DNA of 38,799 bases from an uncultured Bacteroidales bacterium (GCA_937960415.1 CALGPK010000025.1:1-38799); one strand, 5' to 3'; counted from the first letter of the stretch, positions 25,633 through 35,330 are shown. Numbers and translations: made by a program. Notes: generated by a model from the sequence alone, not told the origin.

Positions 25633-27519
25633 TTATTTTTTCTTTTTATTATTTTGCGAGCGTTGACGAGCAAGTTCTTCAAGTCGTTCTTGTAAGCGAC
25701 TCTTCTTAATGGGTTTCTTTTTGTTTTCGTTTATTTCGGCCAAAAGCTTTTCTTCATTAACAAAACGGCGAATAATATACATCTGACCAAATGTAATAAT
25801 ATTTGCTAAAAAGTAATAGTAGCTCAATCCTGCCGAAAAATTGTTGAAAATAAATAAAAACATTACGGGCATCATGTACGAAATGATTTTCATACTGGGC
25901 ATGGTAGTGTTTTGTGGATTGAGTTTATTTTGCTGATATGTGTAAATAATAGTACTTACGGTCATTAGCAAACAAAACAAGCTTACATGATCGCCGTAGA
26001 ATGGAATGGTAAAGCCAAGATTTAGTACCGAATCGTAGGTAGAAAGGTCATTAGCCCATAAAAAGGGTTGCTGACGGAGTTCAAACGATGAGGGGAAAAA
26101 CTTAAACATGGCAAATAAAATAGGTAGTTGAAGTAACATAGGCAAGCAACCCCCCATAGGATTTACACCTGCTTTTTTGTAAAGATTCATTATTGCTTGT
26201 TGTCGCTCCAGAGGCTTGTCTTTGGGTATTTTCTGATTTATTTCATCGACTTGTGGTTTTAATACACGCATTTTGGCTGTAGCCATATACGATTTATAAG
26301 TAAGTGGAAATAAAATAATTTTAATCAGAATGGTGAGAATAAGGATAATAATACCGTAGCTACTAATGTAGTTATCTAAAAAGTTGAAGACCGGAATAAC
26401 TAAAAATCGGTTAATCCAACCAAAAATGCCCCAACCTAACGGTATTATTTTTTGCAATTCGGCTATATCCTGGTTTTTTAAAGTATGAAAGTGATTTGGA
26501 CCAAAATAAAAAACAAAGGATTTTTTTTCTGTTTCCTGAGGTGCATAAGCAAGTGCCATTTCGCTGTAAAGTTCTTTGATAATTCTAGGATTGCTGCCCG
26601 TATATTTTTTAGATTCTACAGTGGCATTTAAAAATGGATCTTTGGCAAACAATACAGAGCTAAAAAACTGCTGTTTAAAAGCAATCCATTGTACCTTAGT
26701 CTTTAAATCTTCTTTATCATCGGAGGTTTCTGAAAGGTAATCCATTTCTTCGGCATCGTATTTATAGTAAATGGTTGTGTTTGATTGCTCAAAGTCTTTG
26801 TTTTTTTCAAGTTGCGAAACAAACAGTTTCCATTCAAGTAGCATATAATCTATACGATCGCTGGTTATTTCATGAAAATTTTTCGATTGTATGCTGAAAT
26901 TTAGCTTATATGAATTGGGTTCGAGCGAATATGCAAATTCAAGATATCGATTATCAGCAACTTTAAGTTGAAAAACTACATGTTGCGAATCGGAAGAAGC
27001 ATCTAAGATGCTGTCTTTTGTTAAGGGTTCGAAAAAGATATCTTGTGTTCGAATACTGCGGTTTTGTGCAAAAAAGTTTAAGCTGAAGATAGACGAATCG
27101 CCTTGCCATAGAACTATAGGTAGCGAATCGAATGTCCGATATTCTTTTAGTTCAACTTTGTAAGGACGTGCACCTTTATTGATGAAAGTTATGCGGAGTT
27201 TCTGATTTTCCATGACAATAAAGCAGGTATCGCCAATAAAATGCTTGCCAAGTACTCCGTATTTTTCTTCCAGATTTTTTAGCACAATGGAGTCGGGTTC
27301 AAAGACTGTTGTAGTGTCTTTCTGAGCAAGAGTAGAAGCAGGGGTTAAGACGGTACGTTTTTGTGTTTCCCTGACTAACGAATCGTGCATCAGCTTTTCG
27401 AGGGAGTCTCTTTTTTTTCGGGCTTTAGCTAATTCTTCCTGCGACGGTTGATTAATAATCCCGAAAACAATAAAGATTAAGAAAATGAGAAAAATACCGA
27501 TAATGGTGTTTCTATCCAT
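25633..27519 (-). CDS. yidC: Membrane protein insertase YidC
   Basis: YidC inserts and folds inner-membrane proteins, alone or with SecYEG; ATP synthase c subunits are classic clients. The 628-residue protein has the Gram-negative plan. An N-terminal membrane helix (about residues 4-23) and a large periplasmic beta domain (about 90-350) precede the conserved five-helix core. Core motifs include FPLTYKSYMATAKMRVLKPQ, NPMGGCLPMLLQLPILFAMF and FNNFSAGLSYYYFLANI. The C-terminus is strongly basic (KKPIKKSRLQERLEELARQ), suited to ribosome contact. A -7 box lies 19 bp upstream. Confidence 0.97.
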   Translation of the reverse strand: MDRNTIIGIFLIFLIFIVFGIINQPSQEELAKARKKRDSLEKLMHDSLVRETQKRTVLTPASTLAQKDTTTVFEPDSIVLKNLEEKYGVLGKHFIGDTCFIVMENQKLRITFINKGARPYKVELKEYRTFDSLPIVLWQGDSSIFSLNFFAQNRSIRTQDIFFEPLTKDSILDASSDSQHVVFQLKVADNRYLEFAYSLEPNSYKLNFSIQSKNFHEITSDRIDYMLLEWKLFVSQLEKNKDFEQSNTTIYYKYDAEEMDYLSETSDDKEDLKTKVQWIAFKQQFFSSVLFAKDPFLNATVESKKYTGSNPRIIKELYSEMALAYAPQETEKKSFVFYFGPNHFHTLKNQDIAELQKIIPLGWGIFGWINRFLVIPVFNFLDNYISSYGIIILILTILIKIILFPLTYKSYMATAKMRVLKPQVDEINQKIPKDKPLERQQAIMNLYKKAGVNPMGGCLPMLLQLPILFAMFKFFPSSFELRQQPFLWANDLSTYDSVLNLGFTIPFYGDHVSLFCLLMTVSTIIYTYQQNKLNPQNTTMPSMKIISYMMPVMFLFIFNNFSAGLSYYYFLANIITFGQMYIIRRFVNEEKLLAEINENKKKPIKKSRLQERLEELARQRSQNNKKKK

Positions 27520-27538
27520 AGATTAGAATTTAACCAGG

Positions 27539-27546
27539 CAAAGATA
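27539..27546 (-). promoter_or_regulatory. Probable -7 box for the yidC operon
   Basis: On the minus strand TATCTTTG matches TAnnTTTG, 19 bp before the yidC ATG, in the 137-bp gap after psd. No clear -33 TTTG is seen. Confidence 0.42.
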
Positions 27547-27656
27547 CATGATTATTTTAGATAGTTTTAGTATTAAAAAAATTTTTGACGAACGTGGTTG
27601 TATGAAGTGTTTTAGTAGAGTTTGTATATGATAAGAGAAATGATTGTGAATAATAT

Positions 27657-28343
27657 TTACAATTCTGCAATAACGGTCTTATTTCCTTTTACTTTGTCAT
27701 TTAGGTTGACCAGTACTCTGGCATGAAGTGGTAAAAAAATATCAACACGAGAGCCAAATTTTATAAAACCAAGTTGTTGTCCTTGTTGCAAAAACATTTC
27801 GGGCAGTGCGTATGTAACAATGCGACGTGCAATTTTACCTGCTATTTGGCGTATCAATATTTCTTCGTCGTTAAATGTTTTAACTACTGTGGTAAAACGC
27901 TCATTTTCTTCCGAGGCTTTTGGCTTCCATGCTACCACATAAGTGCCCGGATGATAACGAGTGTACGAAATAGTACCGCTAATCGGTATCCAGTTTATGT
28001 GTACATTCAGCGGCGACATAAAAATAGAAATTTGTATTCGCTCATCGTTAAAATATTCTTTTTCGAATGTTCGTTCAATAACAACTACTTTTCCGTCGGC
28101 AGGTGCCAAAATTTGACCATGCTCGCCAAAGCTTTGGCGTTTGGGAACACGAAAAAAATATATGATGACAGCCCAAAGCAGTATCGAAAGCAATAAAATA
28201 ATACCGTTTATCCAATGCCAGTTGGGTGCAAAATAGCGAATGAGAAAATTTAAAATAAGTAAAAAAAGGCCGGATAAACCAATAATCTTCAAGCCTTCGC
28301 GATGAACTTTAAGCCAAATAAGACGTTTGGTATGTTCGGTCAT
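27657..28343 (-). CDS. psd: Phosphatidylserine decarboxylase
   Basis: Psd converts phosphatidylserine to phosphatidylethanolamine at the inner membrane. The 228-residue protein is the short PSD type. Two membrane segments lie at about residues 18-37 and 45-64, followed by the catalytic domain (PADGKVVVIE, the SIFMSPLNVHINWIP core). The self-processing site is G197-S198 in FIKFGSRVD, where cleavage would create the pyruvoyl group. It lies 23 bp after cdsA, so CDP-diacylglycerol synthesis and PE formation are co-expressed. The intervening enzyme, phosphatidylserine synthase, is not in the window. Confidence 0.94.
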   Translation of the reverse strand: MTEHTKRLIWLKVHREGLKIIGLSGLFLLILNFLIRYFAPNWHWINGIILLLSILLWAVIIYFFRVPKRQSFGEHGQILAPADGKVVVIERTFEKEYFNDERIQISIFMSPLNVHINWIPISGTISYTRYHPGTYVVAWKPKASEENERFTTVVKTFNDEEILIRQIAGKIARRIVTYALPEMFLQQGQQLGFIKFGSRVDIFLPLHARVLVNLNDKVKGNKTVIAEL

Positions 28344-28366
28344 TCGTTTTTTTATACAAAAATAGA

Positions 28367-29278
28367 TTATTGAAGCAACATTTGCAAATATATAAAAGCA
28401 GCAGGAGTAGCCATCAACACACTATCGAATCGGTCTAAAATACCACCATGTCCGGGAATTAAATTGCCCGAGTCTTTGAGGTCGAATGTTCGCTTAAACA
28501 ACGATTCAACAAGGTCGCCCATAGTAGCAGAAAAGATGACAATGATTGACAAAATAAACCAATTTTGCCATGTCAGAATATGAAAAATTAACGGAAAAAT
28601 AATCGTAAGTCCCATAGTAACTATTGCACCACCGATAAGTCCTTCCCACGATTTTTTTGGTGAAATACGTTCAAATAGGCGATGTTTGCCAAACGATACT
28701 CCAAAAAGGTATGCAAAAGTGTCGTAAATCCAAATAATACTTAAAAAACCAAGTATAATAAAAGGGGAGTATATTATCTTGCGATCGGGATTGAAAAACA
28801 ATACATCACTAAAAAAGCCTTCGTAGCTTTGAATATCTAAAAAGTTTTCCGATAGAAGGTCCTCACGCTCAATAAAAACAAAATGATTGGTTAGGGTTAG
28901 CGGTATGGTTATGTAAACAATAGCAAGTAAGCTAAACGCAATGTTATGAATGGGTTTTTTGTGAAAGCGATATAATTCGCCTATAAAGAGAAAGAAAAGA
29001 AGCGGAATAACTATAATGCTTAACCATATAGGAGTAATTACCTCGAGCGAAACAAGAAAGTATAATGTAAAAATGGTTAAACTAATTAATAATACATAAA
29101 AATAAGGAATATGAATTTGCAGTTTACGAGCCATTAAATAAAACTCGTATTGTGCAAGGCAAATAACGAGCGAGATAAATAAATAATACGTAATGCTTCC
29201 AATATATAGCATTCCAATGGTAAATACTAAAAAAAATGCACCACTAAGAGATCGTTGCAATAAATTATTCCAGTTCAA
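28367..29278 (-). CDS. cdsA: Phosphatidate cytidylyltransferase
   Basis: CdsA makes CDP-diacylglycerol from phosphatidate and CTP, the precursor of all membrane phospholipids. The 303-residue protein has about eight membrane segments and the full C-terminal signature (SLFKRTFDLKDSGNLIPGHG, then GILDRFDS). The only plausible start is a TTG at 29278, which gives the normal NNLLQRSLSG beginning; no nearby in-frame ATG exists. The start lies 14 bp inside the upstream DUF2007 gene, so translation is probably coupled. psd follows after 23 bp. Confidence 0.94.
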   Translation of the reverse strand: MNWNNLLQRSLSGAFFLVFTIGMLYIGSITYYLFISLVICLAQYEFYLMARKLQIHIPYFYVLLISLTIFTLYFLVSLEVITPIWLSIIVIPLLFFLFIGELYRFHKKPIHNIAFSLLAIVYITIPLTLTNHFVFIEREDLLSENFLDIQSYEGFFSDVLFFNPDRKIIYSPFIILGFLSIIWIYDTFAYLFGVSFGKHRLFERISPKKSWEGLIGGAIVTMGLTIIFPLIFHILTWQNWFILSIIVIFSATMGDLVESLFKRTFDLKDSGNLIPGHGGILDRFDSVLMATPAAFIYLQMLLQ

Positions 29279-29486
29279 TGTCTATACCTTTTAATACTTG
29301 TTTAGCTTCGGCAATGACTTCTACAGGTACATAAATTTCGTATTCGCCAATTAAAAACGTGCTATCTTTTTTGTTGATTACTGTATAAGGGATAGATGAG
29401 CTATCAAGTTCGTTTTTAATTTTTTCGAGTTTAATTTCTTCATGGCATTCATATAAAAGTGCCCATTGTTCGCTATGTTTGTTCAT
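29265..29486 (-). CDS. DUF2007 small protein (putative signal transducer)
   Basis: This 73-residue soluble protein matches the DUF2007 pattern: an early segment that reads a helix (HEEIKLEKIKNELDSSSIPYTVINKKDS), then a strand pair (EYEIYVPVEVIAEAKQVLKGIDIE). It has no catalytic residues. Members are often annotated 'putative signal transducing protein', but a role is not established. It overlaps ftsH upstream and cdsA downstream by 14 bp each, so the three are tightly coupled. Confidence 0.8.
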   Translation of the reverse strand: MNKHSEQWALLYECHEEIKLEKIKNELDSSSIPYTVINKKDSTFLIGEYEIYVPVEVIAEAKQVLKGIDIELE

Positions 29487-31437
29487 AATTTGTATTTATT
29501 GATGTTTTTTCGTTATCTTCTTTATTTGTATTTTCATTTGATAGGTTAAACGGACGTTTACCAAATATCGATTCGACGTCTTCGGTAAAAATTACTTCTC
29601 GTTCGAGCAATAGCTCAGCCAGTTGTTTCAATCCATCTATATGGTGCATGAGTATTTTTTTGGCACGAAGATATTGTTCGTCGATGATAGATTTCACTTC
29701 GCTATCGATGAGTTCGGCTGTCTTTTCGCTATATGGTTTAGAGAACATAAAATCGGACTGTCCGGTACTATCGAAGAAGCTAACATTGCCAAATTTGTCG
29801 CTCATGCCCAAAAAGGCAACCATAGCATAAACTTGCTTTGAGACGCGCTCAAGGTCATTTAATGCACCTGTTGATATTTTATTAAAAATGATTTCTTCGG
29901 CAGCTCGTCCGCCCAAAATAGAACAAACTTCGTCGAGTATTTGTTCTTTGGTCGATATTTGTCGCTCTTCTGGCAGATACCATGCTGCTCCCAAACTTTT
30001 GCCGCGAGGTATAATGGTAACTTTAATCAACGGATTGGCATGTTCGCAAAACCAACTCACAGTAGCGTGTCCGGCTTCGTGATAAGCAATAATTCGTTTT
30101 TCTTCGGGGGTTATCATTTTATTTTTGCGTTCGAGCCCGCCAACAATTCGGTCAATGGCATCGAGAAAGTCCTGTTTTTCTACCATTTTTTTGCCTTTTC
30201 GGGCAGCAATCAAGGCGGCTTCGTTGCAAATATTGGCAATGTCGGCACCACTAAAACCGGGAGTTTGTTTTGCTAAAAATGAAATGTCGAGTGTGGGGTC
30301 GTATTTTAGAGGACGAAGATGTACTTTAAAAATTTCTTCACGCTCTTTAAGTTCGGGAAGTTCTACATGTATTTGACGGTCGAAACGGCCAGCACGAACC
30401 AGAGCTTTATCGAGCATATCGGCACGATTTGTGGCAGCCAAAATAATAACACCCGAGTTACTATCAAATCCGTCCATTTCGGTAAGTAGCTGATTTAGTG
30501 TGTTTTCGCGTTCGTCGTTGGCACCAAAATTAGGGTTTCGACCACGTGCCCGTCCTACGGCATCAATTTCGTCGATAAACACAATGCACGGAGCTTTTTC
30601 TTTTGCTTGCCTAAACAAATCGCGAACACGCGAAGCACCTACGCCCACAAACATTTCGACAAAATCTGATCCACTTATGGAAAAAAACGGCACATTGGCT
30701 TCACCAGCAACAGCTTTTGCCAGTAAAGTTTTACCAGTTCCAGGAGGACCAATAAGCAAAGCTCCTTTGGGTATCTTACCACCAAGTTCGGTGTATTTTT
30801 TGGGATTCTTAAGAAATTCGACAATTTCCTGTAATTCTACCTTGGCTTCATCTAAACCAGCTACATCGTTAAAATTCACTTTTATGTGCGATTCTTTGTC
30901 GAAAAGCTTGGCTTTCGATTTGCCTATATTGAAGATTTGATTACCACCAGAAGCACCACCAGCCATTTTACGGAAAATAAATATCCATATAGCTATAAGA
31001 ATAATAAATGGAAGCAGCCACGAAAGAATATCGCTCCAAACATCTTTACGAACTTCGGTTTTGATAGTTACTCGCTCATTTGGTGGAAAGTTGGTTTGAA
31101 TTTCATCTAAGTTTTTTTGAAAGACCTCCATCGATAAAATAGTAAGATAAAATTGTGGAATGTTGTATTTTAATCCTTTTTCTTCAAGATATTTGTATTT
31201 GTCGAGTGTTAAAATATCTTTTTTTAAATAAACCTCGGCAATTTCTTTGTTTACAATAACAATTTTTTCTACCTCTTTTTCAGAGACCATTGTTTTTAGT
31301 CGGTATAAATCAATTTCCTCGGGCTTGGGACCAAAATCGTAAAACTGTAGAAAAATAAATCCAATAAAAATGATAAAATAAATCCAATATATGTTAAATT
31401 TTGGTTTTGGTATTTTATTTCCGCTTTTTTCTTCCAT
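29473..31437 (-). CDS. ftsH: ATP-dependent zinc metalloprotease FtsH
   Basis: FtsH is a membrane-anchored AAA+ protease that degrades unassembled membrane proteins and selected soluble regulators. The 654-residue protein has two membrane segments (about residues 15-32 and 137-156). The Walker A motif GPPGTGKT is at 230-237, Walker B at IVFIDEID (286-292), and the second region of homology at RAGRFDRQ. The zinc site HEAGH is at 453-457. The C-terminal tail is acidic and Asn/Thr-rich. It starts 4 bp after rsfS. Neighbouring yidC and membrane-lipid genes place it in an envelope-biogenesis region. Confidence 0.97.
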   Translation of the reverse strand: MEEKSGNKIPKPKFNIYWIYFIIFIGFIFLQFYDFGPKPEEIDLYRLKTMVSEKEVEKIVIVNKEIAEVYLKKDILTLDKYKYLEEKGLKYNIPQFYLTILSMEVFQKNLDEIQTNFPPNERVTIKTEVRKDVWSDILSWLLPFIILIAIWIFIFRKMAGGASGGNQIFNIGKSKAKLFDKESHIKVNFNDVAGLDEAKVELQEIVEFLKNPKKYTELGGKIPKGALLIGPPGTGKTLLAKAVAGEANVPFFSISGSDFVEMFVGVGASRVRDLFRQAKEKAPCIVFIDEIDAVGRARGRNPNFGANDERENTLNQLLTEMDGFDSNSGVIILAATNRADMLDKALVRAGRFDRQIHVELPELKEREEIFKVHLRPLKYDPTLDISFLAKQTPGFSGADIANICNEAALIAARKGKKMVEKQDFLDAIDRIVGGLERKNKMITPEEKRIIAYHEAGHATVSWFCEHANPLIKVTIIPRGKSLGAAWYLPEERQISTKEQILDEVCSILGGRAAEEIIFNKISTGALNDLERVSKQVYAMVAFLGMSDKFGNVSFFDSTGQSDFMFSKPYSEKTAELIDSEVKSIIDEQYLRAKKILMHHIDGLKQLAELLLEREVIFTEDVESIFGKRPFNLSNENTNKEDNEKTSINTNYEQT

Positions 31438-31441
31438 ACAA

Positions 31442-31813
31442 TTAAATTACTTTAGGCCTGGTAATAACGGCATCTGACCATAATTTTTCGAGTTCGTAAT
31501 ACTCGCGTGCTTGTTGCTGCATAACATGCACTACCACATGTATATAATCCAGAATTACCCAATAAGCATTTGGAAGACCTTCAATTGAATAAGGCTTTTC
31601 ACCGGTGATTTGTTTTACTTTTTGCTCAATGTGATTGGCAATTGTCTCGACCTGAATAGACGTTGGAGCACTACAAATAATAAAGCTATCGCAAATACGA
31701 CTTTCTATTTTCGACAGGTCGATGTTTACAATGTTATGAGCTTTTTTTTCATCGGCAGCTTCGATAATTACTTGAATTAGCAATTGGTTTTTTGTTTTAA
31801 TTTTATGAACCAT
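31442..31813 (-). CDS. rsfS: Ribosomal silencing factor RsfS
   Basis: RsfS binds L14 on the 50S subunit and blocks joining with 30S during starvation. The 123-residue length is typical. The protein shows the family core (VNIDLSKIESRICDSFIICSA), the ANHIEQKVKQI helix and the diagnostic WVILDYIHVVVHVM followed by REYYELEKLW. It is the first gene of the rsfS-ftsH-DUF2007-cdsA-psd transcript, with a -7 box 16 bp upstream. Confidence 0.95.
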   Translation of the reverse strand: MVHKIKTKNQLLIQVIIEAADEKKAHNIVNIDLSKIESRICDSFIICSAPTSIQVETIANHIEQKVKQITGEKPYSIEGLPNAYWVILDYIHVVVHVMQQQAREYYELEKLWSDAVITRPKVI

Positions 31814-31829
31814 ATTTTAAATTGAATGG

Positions 31830-31837
31830 CAAAGATA
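31830..31837 (-). promoter_or_regulatory. Probable -7 box for the rsfS-ftsH operon
   Basis: On the minus strand TATCTTTG matches TAnnTTTG, 16 bp before the rsfS ATG. The -33 region is a poly-T/A run without TTTG. Confidence 0.45.
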
Positions 31838-31877
31838 GTAAAAAATACGCTTTTTTAAAAAAATTGACTTTTAGCAG

Positions 31878-31907
31878 TTGAAAAAACAAAATATTACCCT
31901 ACCTTTA
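31878..31907 (+). promoter_or_regulatory. Possible promoter of korAB
   Basis: TTG (31878-31880), a 19-bp spacer and TACCTTTA (31900-31907) resemble the Bacteroidota promoter with one mismatch in the -7 box. The leader to the korA ATG would be about 55-60 bases and contains an AT-rich imperfect dyad (TTAATATTAAAACGATATTAA). Confidence 0.38.
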
Positions 31908-31941
31908 CCTTAATATTAAAACGATATTAATAATCGCATAA

Positions 31942-31977
31942 ATGTCTAAATTTCAAATACTTAAAAACAATGAATAA
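31942..31977 (+). CDS. Possible 11-codon leader peptide before korA
   Basis: An ATG at 31942 opens an 11-codon frame (MSKFQILKNNE) that ends at 31977, overlapping the first codons of korA (ATG at 31970) in another frame. It could couple or attenuate korA translation. It has no run of a single regulatory amino acid, and chance is a fair explanation. Confidence 0.2.
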   Translation: MSKFQILKNNE

Positions 31978-33814
31978 ACCCAAAAATATGGTAGAATTAG
32001 AAAGTGCCGTAGTTAAATTTGTAGGCGATTCGGGCGATGGTATGCAGCTTATAGGAACATTATTTGCCGATAGTTGTGCATACGATGGCAACGATTTAAC
32101 AACATTTCCCGATTATCCCGCCGAAATCAGACCGCCAGCCAATACTATTGCAGGTGTTTCGGGCTTTCAAGTATATTTTGGCAGCAAAAAAATACTCAGT
32201 TTTGGCGAAAAGCTCGATGTGTTGGTTTGTTTAAATCCTGCATCGCTCAAAGCTAATTTAAAATGGGCAAAAAAAGATACCGTTATTATTGTCGATAGCG
32301 ACGAATTCACCGAACAAACTCTTGAAAAATGTGGATATACCTCTAATCCGTTGACCGACCATAGCCTTAAAGATAGAAAACTTATACAGGTACCTGTTAC
32401 AACAATTATTAAAGAAAAAACATCATCATTAAATTTTGATAATAAAACCGTCCTTCGTAGCCGAAATATGTTGGTGTTAGGTTTAACACTAAGGCTTTTT
32501 AATAAAAAAACTTCTTACGTAGAGAACTATCTGTCGGAAAAATTTGCTTCAAAGCCCGATATAGCCAATCTAAATAAAAAAATTTTACTCGAAGGATATA
32601 ATTATTACGATCAATTACCCGTAAATCAAAAATTTTCATTTTTTGTACCACCAGCCAAGCTCGAAAAAGGGAAATATAAAAATATTAATGGAAACATAGC
32701 AACAGCATGGGGTTTATTGGCAGCAGCCGAACGCGCTCATCTTAATTTATTTTTGGGTTCGTACCCAATAACTCCAGCAACAGAAATTTTGGTGGAGCTT
32801 GCAAAGCACAAATCGTTAGGAGCACGTGTAATGCAAGCTGAAGACGAAATTGCAGGTATTTGTTCTGCCATAGGTGCAAGCTTTGCAGGGGCTATGGCTG
32901 TTACAACTACATCCGGTCCGGGCTTGTCGCTCAAGAGTGAAGCTATGGGTTTAGCTGTAATGACAGAGTTGCCGCTGGTAATTGTGAATGTGCAGCGTGG
33001 AGGTCCTTCTACGGGATTGCCAACAAAGTCTGAACAAGCAGATCTTTTACAGGCGCTATGGGGCAGAAATGGTGAAGCACCCATGTTAGTGATGGCTGCC
33101 GACTCACCGGCCGACTGCTTTTATTCGGCATTTATGGCAGCAAAATTGAGTCTCGAACACATGACACCATGTATATTGCTTACCGATGGTTCTTTAGGAA
33201 ATGGTTCGGAATTGTTTAAAATACCAGATGTAAATACATTACCCGAAATAAAACCACCATTGGCTAAACCTAATACAGATTATAAACCCTATGCACGCAA
33301 TCCCGAAACATTGGCACGTTATTGGGCTATACCCGGGACAGAAGGATTGAGGCATCGTATAGGCGGATTAGAGAAAGAAAATATTACGGGAGTGGTAACT
33401 ACCGACCCCGAGAATCACGAATTAATGGTAAAACTTAGAGCCGAAAAAGTGCAACGTGTAGCGAACTATATTCCCGAGCAAGAAGTATTTGGCGAACCCG
33501 AAGGAGATTTGTTGGTAGTGAGCTGGGGAGGCACAAAGGGTGTTATTCGCGAATCGGTTATCGAAATGCAGAAAGAAGGCAAAAAGGTTAGTCATGCTCA
33601 CTTTAAATATATTATGCCGTTGCCTAAAAATACCGAACAAGTTTTTTCACGATTCAAGAAAATAATTGTATGCGAATTAAACAACGGACAGTTTGTAGTT
33701 TATTTACGTGCCGTATTGCCACAATTTAAGTATTATCAGGCAAACAAAATACAGTCGTTGCCTTTCTTTATGGACGAATTAAAAGAAAAATATTATAAAG
33801 TATTGGAGGATTAG
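31970..33814 (+). CDS. korA: 2-oxoglutarate:ferredoxin oxidoreductase, alpha subunit
   Basis: This subunit belongs to the enzyme that converts a 2-oxoacid, probably 2-oxoglutarate, and CoA to acyl-CoA, CO2 and reduced ferredoxin. The 614 residues fuse a gamma domain (about residues 10-200, with VKFVGDSGDGMQLIGTLFA) to the alpha domains from about residue 240. Motifs there are GSYPITPATEI, QAEDEIAGICSAIGASFAGA, TTTSGPGLSLKSEAMGLA and QRGGPSTGLPTKSEQADLLQ. This is the usual two-subunit KorAB layout. 2-oxoisovalerate or pyruvate specificity cannot be excluded from sequence. korB follows after 3 bp. Confidence 0.92.
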   Translation: MNKPKNMVELESAVVKFVGDSGDGMQLIGTLFADSCAYDGNDLTTFPDYPAEIRPPANTIAGVSGFQVYFGSKKILSFGEKLDVLVCLNPASLKANLKWAKKDTVIIVDSDEFTEQTLEKCGYTSNPLTDHSLKDRKLIQVPVTTIIKEKTSSLNFDNKTVLRSRNMLVLGLTLRLFNKKTSYVENYLSEKFASKPDIANLNKKILLEGYNYYDQLPVNQKFSFFVPPAKLEKGKYKNINGNIATAWGLLAAAERAHLNLFLGSYPITPATEILVELAKHKSLGARVMQAEDEIAGICSAIGASFAGAMAVTTTSGPGLSLKSEAMGLAVMTELPLVIVNVQRGGPSTGLPTKSEQADLLQALWGRNGEAPMLVMAADSPADCFYSAFMAAKLSLEHMTPCILLTDGSLGNGSELFKIPDVNTLPEIKPPLAKPNTDYKPYARNPETLARYWAIPGTEGLRHRIGGLEKENITGVVTTDPENHELMVKLRAEKVQRVANYIPEQEVFGEPEGDLLVVSWGGTKGVIRESVIEMQKEGKKVSHAHFKYIMPLPKNTEQVFSRFKKIIVCELNNGQFVVYLRAVLPQFKYYQANKIQSLPFFMDELKEKYYKVLED

Positions 33815-33817
33815 CCT

Positions 33818-34858
33818 ATGTCGCCAATTATAAATAGTATCGAACGCTCCAACGTTGAGCTTACTAAAGAAGATTTTGTAAGTGGTTTACCTGTTAAGTG
33901 GTGTCCGGGTTGTGGTGCTCATGCTATACTTACAGCAGTAGAAAATGTTTTTCCAAAAATTGGATATAAAAAAGAAAACTTTGTTATAGTATCAGGTATT
34001 GGTTGCTCTTCGCGATTTCCATATTATGTAAATACTTACGGATTTCATGGTATTCATGGACGTGCCAATGCAATTGCTACCGGAGTTAAAGTAGCTAATC
34101 CAAAGCTTAGCGTGTGGATAGCAACTGGTGATGGCGATTCGATGGCAATTGGAGGAAATCACTTTATTCATATCATCCGTCGAAATGTGGATGTCAACAT
34201 TCTGTTGTTTAACAATATGATTTATGGTTTGACTAAAGGACAATACTCGCCAACTACTCCTATGGGAGCTGTAACCAAAACATCGCCATACGGAACAATC
34301 GAACATCCTTTTAATACTGGCGAGCTTGTTTTAGGTGCACAAGGAACTTTTTTTGCACGTGTCCCCGACAATAATGTAAAGTTGATGACAGAAGTAATGT
34401 TCGAAGCAGCCAAACACGATGGAACTTCGGTTATTGAAATTCTTCAAAATTGCGTTATTTTCAACGATAAAGTACATGCACATATTACTTCAAAAGAGAC
34501 AAAAGACGATTATCAACTAATACTTAAAAATGGCGAGCCAATGATTTTTGGTTCGAAGAAGAATAAAGGGATTCGCTTAAAAGGAACCCGACTGGAAGTT
34601 GTTACGATTGGCGAAAATGGTATTACCGAAGATGATATTTTAGTTCACGACCAGTATCAACAAGACCCCGGTATTCATCTAATGTTAGCAAAAATGTCTC
34701 CGCCTCATTTCCCCGTTGCAATGGGAGTTATTCGTTCGGCCATGTATCCTACATACGACGATTTGGTAGAAATGCAAATAGATGAAGCTAAAAAAACAAG
34801 CAAAATACGTAATGTAAACGATTTGCTTAATAGTGGAGAAGTTTTCGAAGTAAAATAG
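33818..34858 (+). CDS. korB: 2-oxoglutarate:ferredoxin oxidoreductase, beta subunit
   Basis: The beta subunit binds thiamine diphosphate and one 4Fe-4S cluster. The 346-residue protein has C29 and C32 in KWCPGCGAHAI, C63 in GIGCSSRFPYY and C212 in LQNCVIFND, the four expected cluster ligands. The TPP/Mg motif begins at GDGDS (104-108) and ends at FNN (131-133), followed by MIYGLTKGQYSPTT. No ferredoxin domain or separate delta subunit gene is adjacent. With korA it makes a complete two-subunit enzyme. It ends 25 bp from the convergent Spy-like gene. Confidence 0.94.
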   Translation: MSPIINSIERSNVELTKEDFVSGLPVKWCPGCGAHAILTAVENVFPKIGYKKENFVIVSGIGCSSRFPYYVNTYGFHGIHGRANAIATGVKVANPKLSVWIATGDGDSMAIGGNHFIHIIRRNVDVNILLFNNMIYGLTKGQYSPTTPMGAVTKTSPYGTIEHPFNTGELVLGAQGTFFARVPDNNVKLMTEVMFEAAKHDGTSVIEILQNCVIFNDKVHAHITSKETKDDYQLILKNGEPMIFGSKKNKGIRLKGTRLEVVTIGENGITEDDILVHDQYQQDPGIHLMLAKMSPPHFPVAMGVIRSAMYPTYDDLVEMQIDEAKKTSKIRNVNDLLNSGEVFEVK

Positions 34859-34883
34859 TCAGAGATTGGTTATTATTTAAAGT

Positions 34884-35330
34884 TTAGGGTTGGTTGGGGC
34901 AATTTTTTAGTTGACGTAGTAGCTCTTTTTTAAACATTCGGTCGGAATTGTATAAAACGACAACTTTGCGGATGGGAAGAACCTTTTTGAATTTATCGTG
35001 ATATTCGGCAATTAGCTTTGCTCTTACTACTTCAAGTTCAATAAATTTATCAGACAGTTCGAGCAATTCTTTATCGCTTAGGTTTTCTTTTTCGAACTGT
35101 TCATATAATTTTTTTTGTGCTTCTAAAAGTTCGTCTTTCTTTTTTTCAAAATCGTTGTACAAAGGCCAAAAAGCCTGTGCTTCCTGTACCGATAAGTCGA
35201 GTTTGTTGGTAAGAAAAGCTATTTTTTGTGCTTTTATTTGTTCGCGATGTTTACATTGTTGTTGATGTGGTTGCGAAATACTTACATTTACTATTAGCAA
35301 TAAAAGCAAAAAAATGTTTATTGTTTTCAT
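34884..35330 (-). CDS. Spy/LTXXQ-like exported protein in sigma-factor cluster
   Basis: This 148-residue protein has a signal peptide (residues 1-20, MKTINIFLLLL to ISQ). The mature part is almost all helix and highly charged (KIAFLTNKLDLSVQEAQAFWPLYNDFEKK, then LSDKELLELSDKFIELE), like Spy/CpxP-type periplasmic proteins. In Flavobacteriia such proteins are annotated 'sensor of ECF-type sigma factor'. It lies 4 bp after a one-helix membrane protein and the sigma factor, so it may sense envelope state for them. That role is inferred from position. Confidence 0.78.
   Translation of the reverse strand: MKTINIFLLLLLIVNVSISQPHQQQCKHREQIKAQKIAFLTNKLDLSVQEAQAFWPLYNDFEKKKDELLEAQKKLYEQFEKENLSDKELLELSDKFIELEVVRAKLIAEYHDKFKKVLPIRKVVVLYNSDRMFKKELLRQLKNCPNQP

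Noticed and set aside
27774-28196. 140-codon plus-strand frame opposite psd
   Set aside because: It is antisense to psd with no start context and an unnatural Cys/Phe-rich composition.
30500-30940. 146-codon plus-strand frame opposite ftsH
   Set aside because: It is antisense to the conserved AAA domain of ftsH, and its Ser/Pro-rich translation is typical of shadow frames.
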